A stretch of DNA of 64,000 nt from NCBI GenBank assembly GCA_937975765.1, contig CALJUR010000033.1, positions 7,521 through 71,520 of the forward strand, written 5' to 3'. A program made the position numbers and the translations under genes. Positions 34,437 to 41,626 of the stretch are shown here, in pieces; within the stretch, counting starts at the first letter, position 1; each line of letters begins with the position of its first letter. The notes under the pieces are model-generated. The model searched no databases. It was not told the origin of the DNA and saw only the letters and a list, made by a program, of their open reading frames with translations. This DNA comes from an uncultured Myxococcales bacterium (GTDB lineage: Bacteria; Myxococcota_A; UBA9042; DTJE01).

Positions 34437-35009
34437 ATGCGAAAGGCATGGCTGGTGATGGCGATGATGCTGGTGCTGCCCGCGGTCGCGGTGGCGAGGG
34501 GCGGGCCGGCGGGGGGCGGCAGGGGAGGCCCCGCGATGCAGGGGGGCGGCTTCGGGATGGGCCCCGGCGGGCCGATGGGCGCGTGGTGGAACAGCCCGCA
34601 GGCGCAGAAGCAACTGGGCCTGACCGCCGACCAGGTGAAGAAACTGCAGGACGGGTTCAAGGAGCACCGGACGAAGATGGTGGACCTGCGCGCGAGCCTG
34701 GAGAAGCTGGAGATCGAACTGAGGGACCTGCTGGATTCGGACCCGCCGGACGGCGGGAAGATCCAGGCCGCGACGGACGCGGTGATCGCGGCGCGCGGGC
34801 GCCTGCAGAAGGAGTTCATGAACGTGATGCTGAAGGCGCGGCTGATCCTGACGAAGGACCAGTGGCTGCAGATGCGCGAGTTGCGGCATCGCGGCGGCCG
34901 CGGCCGCGGCATGGGCCGCGGGATGGGCGGCGGCATGGGTCCGGAACGGGGCGTGCCCGATTTGGACGCAACGGGCCCCGGCGGCGACGAGCCGCCCCTG
35001 GCAGACTGA
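34437..35009 (+). CDS. Spy/CpxP-like periplasmic protein with two LTxxQ motifs
   Basis: 190 residues. Signal peptide ends near VAVARGG; a Gly/Met-rich stretch follows. Motifs LTADQVKKL and LTKDQWLQM enclose a helical core rich in charged residues, as in Spy, CpxP and ZraP-like proteins. The C-terminal Gly/Arg/Met tail (MGRGMGGGMG) could bind metals. GGAGG lies seven bases before the start. With the ECF factor and membrane protein it forms a three-gene module resembling metal or misfolding stress systems. Confidence 0.8.
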   Translation: MRKAWLVMAMMLVLPAVAVARGGPAGGGRGGPAMQGGGFGMGPGGPMGAWWNSPQAQKQLGLTADQVKKLQDGFKEHRTKMVDLRASLEKLEIELRDLLDSDPPDGGKIQAATDAVIAARGRLQKEFMNVMLKARLILTKDQWLQMRELRHRGGRGRGMGRGMGGGMGPERGVPDLDATGPGGDEPPLAD

Positions 35010-35030
35010 TCGGGTTCGCAGGCTTCCCGA

Positions 35031-36422
35031 CTACTCCTCCGCGTCGCTGATCCCGTACTTCGCCAGCTTGTAGCGGAAGGAACGGAAGGAGATCCGCAGC
35101 AGGTCCGCGGCGTCCTTGCGCACGCCGTTGGTGCGCTTGAGGGCGTTCATCAGGATGCGGCGCTCGATGTCCGCCAGGCGCGCCTCGATGTCCAGGCCCT
35201 CGGGGGGCACGGCCGACACGTCGTCGTGGCGCGCCGGCATGCCGGTCGATTCGCGCAGGTGCTCGGGCAGGTCCTCGGGGGTGATCGTCACGCCCGTCGC
35301 GAAGGTGGCGGCGTGTTCGATGATGTTCTCCAGTTCGCGCACGTTGCCCTGGAAGCGGTGGTTCATCAGGATGTCCATCGCCTCGGGGGCCACGCCGTGC
35401 AGGTCGCGCCCCAATGCCTTGCGGTACTTCTCGATGAAGTGGTGGACCAGGTACGGGATGTCCTCGGACCGTTCCCGCAGCGGCGGCATGTGGATGCGGA
35501 TGACGTTCAGGCGGAAGAAGAGATCCTCGCGGAAGGTCCCCTTCTCGACCTCGACGGCCAGGTCCTTGTTGGTCGCCGCGACGACGCGGACGTCCACCGC
35601 CTGCTCCTGCACGCCGCCCACCAGGCGGATCTTGTGCTCCTGCAGGAAGCGCAGCATCTTGACCTGCATCGGCAGCGACAGTTCGCCGATCTCGTCCAGG
35701 AAGACCGTGCCGCCGGCCGACGACTCGATCAGGCCGTGCCGCGTCGTGTGCGCGCCGGTGAAGGACCCCTTCACGTGGCCGAACAGTTCGGACTCCATCA
35801 GGCTGTCCGGGATGGCGCCGCAGTTCACGACGATGAACGGCTTGTCCTTGCGGGGCGAGTTGAAGTGGATGGCGCGGGCGACCAGTTCCTTGCCGGTGCC
35901 CGACTCGCCCGTGATCAGGACCGACGTCTTGGTCGGCGCGACGCGCATGATGCGCTCGAAGACCTGCTGCATCTTCCCGGTCTTGCCGACGATCGCGTCG
36001 AACCCGTAGCGCTGGGACAGTTCGCGCCGCAGCCGGATGTTCTCCAGGCTGAGGTTCCGCTTCTCCAGCGCCTTCTCGATGGTGATGCTGATCTCGTCCA
36101 GCTTGAACGGCTTGCCGACGTAGTCGAAGGCGCCGCGGCGCATCGCGTCGATGGCCGTCTCGACGGTCGAGAAGGCGGTCATCAGGATGACTTCCGTCTG
36201 CGGCGCCGTGTTCTTGACGTGGGTCAGGACGTCCAGGCCGGACCGGCGGCCCAGTTTCAGGTCGGTCAGGACGAGGTCGAAGTCCCCATCGTCCCCGCTG
36301 AGGGCCTGGAAGGCCAGGTCACCGTCGTTGGCGGTCACGACGTCGTGGCCGCTCTTGCGCAGGAACATCGACAGGACTTCCCGCAACGACAGGTCGTCCT
36401 CGACCACCAGGATGCGTGCCAT
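35031..36422 (-). CDS. NtrC-type sigma-54 response regulator, last gene of the polyphosphate/TolC operon
   Basis: 463 residues. Receiver domain with phospho-acceptor Asp54 (LVLTDLKLG), AAA+ domain with Walker A GESGTGKE (172-179), the sigma-54-contacting loop written GSFTGA instead of the usual GAFTGA, GGTVFLDEIGE, and a Fis-type helix-turn-helix at the C-terminus (NGVRKDAADLLRISFRSFRYKL). No histidine kinase is adjacent. It lies 58 bp downstream of the TolC-like gene on the same strand, so it may be co-transcribed. GGAGG precedes the ATG. Confidence 0.9.
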   Translation of the reverse strand: MARILVVEDDLSLREVLSMFLRKSGHDVVTANDGDLAFQALSGDDGDFDLVLTDLKLGRRSGLDVLTHVKNTAPQTEVILMTAFSTVETAIDAMRRGAFDYVGKPFKLDEISITIEKALEKRNLSLENIRLRRELSQRYGFDAIVGKTGKMQQVFERIMRVAPTKTSVLITGESGTGKELVARAIHFNSPRKDKPFIVVNCGAIPDSLMESELFGHVKGSFTGAHTTRHGLIESSAGGTVFLDEIGELSLPMQVKMLRFLQEHKIRLVGGVQEQAVDVRVVAATNKDLAVEVEKGTFREDLFFRLNVIRIHMPPLRERSEDIPYLVHHFIEKYRKALGRDLHGVAPEAMDILMNHRFQGNVRELENIIEHAATFATGVTITPEDLPEHLRESTGMPARHDDVSAVPPEGLDIEARLADIERRILMNALKRTNGVRKDAADLLRISFRSFRYKLAKYGISDAEE

Positions 36423-36480
36423 CGGACCTCCGCCCCGGCCCGGGATGGCCGGTAGGATAGCATGGGAGAAAGGCCGGGGC

Positions 36481-37839
36481 TCAGTTCGTGCCGTCGCCTT
36501 CGATGGGGGTGCCCAGGGCGGCCTCGGCCTCGATGGCGGCCTCGCGGCAGGAGAGTGCGGCCTCGACCAGGGCCTCGCGCAGGTCCAGCGCGTCCAGCCG
36601 CGATCGTGCCAGGTCCAGGCTGGACAGGCGGCCGGCCTGCACGGCCTCGCGGGTCAGGGTCACCGTGCGCTGGGCCGTGGCGGGCGCCCCGGCACGCAGG
36701 CGGTCCAGGCGCTCCGCGGCGGCCGTCCAGCGCCGCATCGAGGAGTCCACGCCGCCGACGACGTCCGTCAGTGCCTCGCGGAACTGCAGGGCGCGGCGGT
36801 TGCGACGAGCCTCGCCGGCGGCGACCCCTCCCTGGTTCCAGTCCAGGATCGGCAGGTCCAGGGCGGCGCCGATCCGCAGGCGGTTGCGGTCGTTGCGGAT
36901 GCCGTCGTCCACGCGGGGCAGGTAGCCCCAGCCGATCTGGATGAAGCGGGCCCAGGGCGCCCGGCGGGCATACTCCAGCTTCAGTTCCGCCTCGGAGACG
37001 CCGTACGCCGCGCGGGCCAGCGCGACCCGGGGGTGCGACCGGGCGGCCACCTCGATCCGGGCGGCGGGATCCGCGGGCGGGGAGGGACAGGCGGCCGGGT
37101 CGTCCGGCGGAAGGACCGACAGGCCGTCGGCGGACGGCAGGCCCAGCAGCCTCGCCAGTTCCCGCAGGGCTTCCTGCTCGTCCTCCAGCCGCCGCCGGGC
37201 CCGATCCTCCGCGTCTGCCGCCGCGACCTCGGCCCTCAGGCGCTCCACTGGATCGGACCCGGGGGCGCCGGCCAGGCGATCGCGGGTCTCCCGGCGCACC
37301 GCGGCCCGTTCCTCGTCCACCGCGGCCCGCAGGCGTCCCCACGCGGCCCGGGTCCAGGCCAGCCGGACCTCCTTGCGGATCTCCCATGCACGCAGCGCGG
37401 CCTCGGCCCGGCTCTCGGGCACGGCAGCCTTCGCGATGTCGATCTCGGCCAGGTGCTGGGGCAGCGGGTCGGGTGACCAGCGGAAGTCCAGGGTGAAACG
37501 GTCCTCGCTGTAGGCGCCGTCCTCCTCCCAGCCGTTGCTGACCCGCACCTCGGGGTTCTCCAGGCGCCGGGCCTTCCTCACCTCGGCGGCCGCCTCCGGA
37601 ACCCGGGCCCGCTCGGCGCGCAGGAACGGGTTGCCGGCGTCTGCGCGGGCGATCGCATCGGCCTCGGTCAGCGGCGCCGAGGGGGCCTGCGCCGCCGGCC
37701 GGGCCGCCACGGTCGCGCCCGCGGGCGTCTGGCGGATCTCCCGCAGCAGCGCGGCCTCGTCCAGCGGCGCGGCGGCATAGCACGAGGCCAGGCCCGCGGC
37801 CAGCAGCGGCACGAACGGGACGATGCGCGACCGGGGCAT
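36481..37839 (-). CDS. TolC-like outer-membrane efflux lipoprotein
   Basis: 452 residues. Lipobox-like LASC ends the signal peptide, so it is probably lipidated as in OprM-type TolC proteins. The body has two TolC-type repeats dominated by long Ala/Arg/Glu helices (for example ERLRAEVAAADAEDRARRRLEDEQEALREL and LDLARSRLDALDLREALVEAAL), and the second repeat has a beta segment FIQIGWGYLPRVDDG. It should form a periplasm-spanning exit duct. Eighteen bases separate it from the HlyD-fusion gene. Unlike ordinary RND or ABC clusters, no transporter gene is nearby. Confidence 0.82.
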   Translation of the reverse strand: MPRSRIVPFVPLLAAGLASCYAAAPLDEAALLREIRQTPAGATVAARPAAQAPSAPLTEADAIARADAGNPFLRAERARVPEAAAEVRKARRLENPEVRVSNGWEEDGAYSEDRFTLDFRWSPDPLPQHLAEIDIAKAAVPESRAEAALRAWEIRKEVRLAWTRAAWGRLRAAVDEERAAVRRETRDRLAGAPGSDPVERLRAEVAAADAEDRARRRLEDEQEALRELARLLGLPSADGLSVLPPDDPAACPSPPADPAARIEVAARSHPRVALARAAYGVSEAELKLEYARRAPWARFIQIGWGYLPRVDDGIRNDRNRLRIGAALDLPILDWNQGGVAAGEARRNRRALQFREALTDVVGGVDSSMRRWTAAAERLDRLRAGAPATAQRTVTLTREAVQAGRLSSLDLARSRLDALDLREALVEAALSCREAAIEAEAALGTPIEGDGTN

Positions 37840-37858
37840 CCGGAGCCTCCCTGGAACC

Positions 37859-40012
37859 TCAGCGCGGCAGGGGCACGCGAACGAAGCGGGGCGTCTTCGT
37901 CCCCTCGTCGAACACGATCGTCACCTGGCCCGGGTCCGGCCCGACCGTCACGCCTTCCGGCTTCAGGCCCGGGAACTCCCGGACCCTCACGGGGCGAAGG
38001 TCGCCGCCGGTCGCCGGGGGCGGGATCACCCACAGCGCTCCCCGGTCGCCCAGCGGCGTCCCGGGCAGCGCCGTCCCCAGCACCGCCAGCCCGCCGTCGG
38101 GCAGCCGGGCCAGGTCCGACACCCCCGCGAACACCGGCGCGCCCGCATCGCCCAGCGGCAGCGCCACGCGTCCCCAGGGGGCCGGGTCGCCGTCGGCCAG
38201 GACGCCCGTCTCGACCAGCCGCGAGGGGGCCGCGATGCGCCACAGGATCGCCCGGTCCGCCTCGTCGTGCGGCTCCTTCAAGCCCACCAGCAGCGCGTTG
38301 CCGTCGGCCGCCAGGCCCTCGACGTCCAGCAGCCGGTCGAACCCCTTCTTCCCCTTGAACCCCGGGTCCCGGCGCGTGACGCCCAGCCCGGCCAGCCGTT
38401 CCCCGGACAGGCCTGCCAGGGCCTTCGCCAGCGACGCGTACCCGGTCACCACCGGCCGGCCCTCGCGCATCTCCGCGCGCAGCAGCAGCGTCCGGGCCGC
38501 CGGCCTCTTGCCCTTCCGGCTGACGGACTGCGACGCCAGCATCCACAGACGCCCGTCCGCGGTCCGGGTGATCGACTCCAGGTCGCTGATCTCGGGGCCG
38601 TCCTCCAGCACCGTCGGCTGGGCGTCCACCCGTCCCTCGCGGTCCATCCGGAAGACCCACGGGGCGTGCTCGGTCGTGTCCGGCAGGCCCGTGTCGTCGC
38701 TGGCGACCAGGAACCGATCGATCTCGGGAACCCACAGCACGCCCGACGGCTCGAACCGCGTGATCGCCATCAGGGACCCGGGGACCGCCATCGGCACCGG
38801 GATACCGGGGGGCGCCGGCTGGGGCTTCGCGGGCGATGCGTCCGCGGAAGGCACCAGCACGCCCCCCGGGGACTCGGGCGCCGAGGGGTCGCGCTGGATC
38901 GGTTTGCCGACGCGCAGCAGGCTGACGTCGACGACCTGGCCGGGCGCCAGGGGCGACGGGCCGTCCAGTTGCAGGATGACCTCCTGGCCGAAGCTGCTCA
39001 GCGAGCTGGTCCGGTTCAGCAAGGCCAGCGGGAAGGGCACCAGGCCCGGGCCGATGGCGACGACGTGGGCCGGGTATCGATTCGTGCCGCCGATGTCCCG
39101 GGGGGCCACCCACGCCTCGGTCCCGATGCGCAGCATCGCCGCCTGGCTGGCACTGGGATACGCGAAGACCCGTTTCGGGATGTCCTCCCGGACCAGCAGC
39201 ACCGTCTGCCCGGCCTGCGAGACGTCGCCGGGCCTGCCGTCGACCCGCTGGATGACCCCGTCCGCCGGCGATCGCAGCGTCATCGCAGCCAGCCGGGCAT
39301 CCAGCAGCGCCAGCTGGGCCTCCGCGACCCGCACCGCCGCGCGCGCCTTGTCCGCCTCCCCGCCCGTGATCGCCTCGCCGCCCGGACCCGTGGCGCTGCG
39401 GTATTCCGACAGGCGCGTACGGCCCTCGTCCACCTGGGCGTCCAGGGTCGCGATGGTCCGGCGGTAGGACCCCAGCCTGCGCGACAGGGCGGCCTCCTCG
39501 GCCTTCAGGTCCTCGACCTCGGCCCCGGGGGCCGTCCCCGCCTCCACCTGGCCCTTCCACCAGGCCAGGCGCTTGCGCACCGCCAGCAGGTCCGCCTCGA
39601 CTCGCGCCCCGTCCACGATGTGTCGCGTCAGCGCCTCCTCCGCCCGTGCCACGGCCTGGGCGAAGGAGCGCTCGTCGGACATCTGCTTGAACCGCACGTC
39701 GGCGGTGTTCAGGTCCAGTTCCGCCCGGACGAGGTCGCGCTCGAGTTTCAGCGGGGCCGTGTCCAGCACGACCAGCACGTCGCCCTTGGCCACGTGGGTC
39801 CCGACCTGGACCGGCACCGAGATGATGCGCGCGGCCTCCGGGGCCGCGACGTTGTAGTCCACGACCTCGACCACGCCCGGGACGCCCGCGAACTCCGGGG
39901 TCCGCAGGTACAGGACGCCCGCCACGACCAGGGACAGCACCCACACCAGTGCCACCACGCCGTTGCGCGTCCTGGCCAGGTCCCGGATCCGGTCGCCGAA
40001 TCGGTTCGCCAT
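37859..40012 (-). CDS. HlyD-type membrane-fusion protein fused to a DUF3616-like beta-propeller
   Basis: 717 residues. A membrane helix (19-35) is followed by a HlyD module: the split biotinyl-lipoyl motif at VVDYNVAAPEA (50-60) and LRSPADGVIQRV (246-257), with a long coiled coil (about 90-240) between. A Pro-rich linker (about 372-408) leads to a propeller-like domain (410-717) with SDLESITRTADGRLWMLASQS, DVEGLAADGNALLVGLKEP and EGVTVGPD, recalling DUF3616/esterase-like phytase folds. Adaptor proteins normally bridge an inner-membrane pump to TolC; the added propeller is not standard. It overlaps nothing and starts five bases after the DUF4956 gene. Confidence 0.8.
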   Translation of the reverse strand: MANRFGDRIRDLARTRNGVVALVWVLSLVVAGVLYLRTPEFAGVPGVVEVVDYNVAAPEAARIISVPVQVGTHVAKGDVLVVLDTAPLKLERDLVRAELDLNTADVRFKQMSDERSFAQAVARAEEALTRHIVDGARVEADLLAVRKRLAWWKGQVEAGTAPGAEVEDLKAEEAALSRRLGSYRRTIATLDAQVDEGRTRLSEYRSATGPGGEAITGGEADKARAAVRVAEAQLALLDARLAAMTLRSPADGVIQRVDGRPGDVSQAGQTVLLVREDIPKRVFAYPSASQAAMLRIGTEAWVAPRDIGGTNRYPAHVVAIGPGLVPFPLALLNRTSSLSSFGQEVILQLDGPSPLAPGQVVDVSLLRVGKPIQRDPSAPESPGGVLVPSADASPAKPQPAPPGIPVPMAVPGSLMAITRFEPSGVLWVPEIDRFLVASDDTGLPDTTEHAPWVFRMDREGRVDAQPTVLEDGPEISDLESITRTADGRLWMLASQSVSRKGKRPAARTLLLRAEMREGRPVVTGYASLAKALAGLSGERLAGLGVTRRDPGFKGKKGFDRLLDVEGLAADGNALLVGLKEPHDEADRAILWRIAAPSRLVETGVLADGDPAPWGRVALPLGDAGAPVFAGVSDLARLPDGGLAVLGTALPGTPLGDRGALWVIPPPATGGDLRPVRVREFPGLKPEGVTVGPDPGQVTIVFDEGTKTPRFVRVPLPR

Positions 40013-40017
40013 CGCCC

Positions 40018-40704
40018 TCACATGTCCATCGTGGCTTCCTGCCAGTAGAACGAGACCGCCCGGGCCCCCGGGATCGCCTCCAGGTCCGCCACGAACGGCG
40101 CCCGGGCGTCCGGGTCCCGCAGCTTGACCTGGTAGGAGTGCTCCATCGCGTCGCCCTGGGCCGCCTCGCGCAGGGCCACCAGCACGAACCGCCGGCAGTG
40201 CGTCTCCAGCACGCGCCGGATCGCCGCCTCCTGCGGTGCCGACGAGGGCAGTTCCATGCGCAGCAGCCCGTCGTAGGCCTGCCGGCTGCCGAACTCGCTC
40301 CAGGCCAGCAGCCACGTGGCCCCGCAGAACAGCACCGTCCCGACCAGGCCGACCGCGAACGCGCGCACGCCCATCGCGATGCCCAGGCCCAGCGCGGCGA
40401 ACAGGAACACCAGGTCGCGCGGGTCCTTCATGGTCGACCGGAACCGCACGATCGCCAGGGTGCCCAGGATGCCGATGCCCCGCGCCAGGTTGTTGCCGAC
40501 CGCCAGCATCAATGCCGCCGCGACCATCCCGCCCAGCACCAGCGACTGCACGTACGTCCGGGAGTACGACAGACCCCGGTAGGTCAGGATGTACGTCACC
40601 GCGATCGCGACCGTGGCCGCGAACGACAGCAGCAGCGACACCAGCACGGCCTGCCACGGCATCGGCGTGTCGGCCGACATCAGCATTCTCAGGGTGTCTT
40701 CCAT
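40018..40704 (-). CDS. DUF4956 integral membrane protein
   Basis: 228 residues. About four transmembrane helices in the first 140 residues, with the DUF4956 signature GIGILGTLAIVRFRSTMKDPRDLVFLFAALGLGIAMG. The C-terminal 90 residues are soluble. DUF4956 proteins are often encoded next to VTC-domain polymerases and CotH-like proteins; their biochemical role is not established. The basic VRFRS segment in the membrane region could contact a polyanion. Four bases separate it from the VTC gene. In this operon it is the only candidate inner-membrane channel (inference). Confidence 0.85.
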   Translation of the reverse strand: MEDTLRMLMSADTPMPWQAVLVSLLLSFAATVAIAVTYILTYRGLSYSRTYVQSLVLGGMVAAALMLAVGNNLARGIGILGTLAIVRFRSTMKDPRDLVFLFAALGLGIAMGVRAFAVGLVGTVLFCGATWLLAWSEFGSRQAYDGLLRMELPSSAPQEAAIRRVLETHCRRFVLVALREAAQGDAMEHSYQVKLRDPDARAPFVADLEAIPGARAVSFYWQEATMDM

Positions 40705-40708
40705 CGCC

Positions 40709-41527
40709 TCACGCCACCCGGCTGCGCCGGGCGCCCGGACAGGAGATTTCCGCCTCGTCCAGCATCGCCTCCACCGCCGTCAGGTACTTCGAGAACGACT
40801 CGCGCGGCAGGTCGAACCGCGCCAGCAGATCCTCGAGCCACAGCGGGTGGCGGCCCGTGAACTTCACCTCCAGGACGGCCTTCGTACGGCCGCCCAGGAA
40901 CGCGTACCCGGAATCCATGACCCGGTACCGCCGGTCGTCGGCCGGGATTTCCAGGTTGCGCACGGGGACGTACCGCATGCGGCGGTCCACCGTCAAGCGC
41001 AGATCCTCGCGGGAACGGCCGACGTACGCCTCGCGATCGTACCGGATCGAGACCACGGGGCGCAGCGCGCGTCCCAGGCACAACTGGGCGAAGTCGCGCA
41101 CCACGGCCTCGCGGGCCGGTGTCAGGTCCCATCCGGACAGGTCCGGCACCCCCGGATCCAGCACCTGCGTCCAGCGCTCGGTCGGCACCAGGGCCCGGGT
41201 CTTCACCATCGTGTCGCCGAAGCGCCGCTTGATCTCCAGGAACACCGGTCCCTCGTTGCGAGGCCCGTAGGTCCGCACGCGCGCCTTGACGCGGTCGAAC
41301 CGCTGGCACTCGCGGTCCAGGTAGAAGTCCATGCGCGGCGTGTCCAGGTACAGGCTGGTGATCACGTACTCGCGGCGCCCCGGGGCCAGGTGTGGATCCC
41401 GTTCGTACCAGGTCGAGGCGGCGCGGACGATCTGATCCGCCAGGCGGTCCTCGATCTGGTACTTCAACTCGTACCGGGATCCCGCGGGCGCGGTGGAGGA
41501 CGTGCGGGGTGCCGGGTTCGGGGACAT
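40709..41527 (-). CDS. VTC-domain polyphosphate polymerase
   Basis: 272 residues. The tunnel-fold residues of the VTC/triphosphate tunnel family are all visible: RYELKYQI, SLYLDTP, KARVRTYG, FLEIKRR, SIRYDREAY, LRLTVDRRMRY, VLEVKFTG and SFSKY. The basic and acidic side chains line the catalytic tunnel in yeast Vtc4, which makes polyphosphate from ATP. No SPX domain is present. Start at ATG 41527; an in-frame TTG 14 codons earlier is possible. First gene of a tightly spaced operon with DUF4956, HlyD-propeller and TolC genes, so its product may be passed to those proteins (inference). Confidence 0.88.
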   Translation of the reverse strand: MSPNPAPRTSSTAPAGSRYELKYQIEDRLADQIVRAASTWYERDPHLAPGRREYVITSLYLDTPRMDFYLDRECQRFDRVKARVRTYGPRNEGPVFLEIKRRFGDTMVKTRALVPTERWTQVLDPGVPDLSGWDLTPAREAVVRDFAQLCLGRALRPVVSIRYDREAYVGRSREDLRLTVDRRMRYVPVRNLEIPADDRRYRVMDSGYAFLGGRTKAVLEVKFTGRHPLWLEDLLARFDLPRESFSKYLTAVEAMLDEAEISCPGARRSRVA

Positions 41528-41555
41528 GCCTCGCCTGCGCCGGAGGGCGGACGCT

Positions 41556-41585
41556 ATTGTGGCGAACAAGTGCCGGCGGGGTCAA
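41556..41585 (-). promoter_or_regulatory. Candidate promoter of the VTC operon
   Basis: On the minus strand TTGACC (41580-41585), 18-bp spacer, CACAAT (41556-41561), 28 bp upstream of the VTC start codon. It is in the 99-bp gap after the PEP-binding lipoprotein gene. Confidence 0.5.
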
Positions 41586-41626
41586 GGAAAACAAGGGGAT
41601 TTGCCCCGGTCGCGGGAGGGGGGAGG

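Noticed and set aside
36481..41527. Type I secretion system
   Set aside because: HlyD- and TolC-like genes are present but no ABC exporter or RTX-type substrate gene is found.
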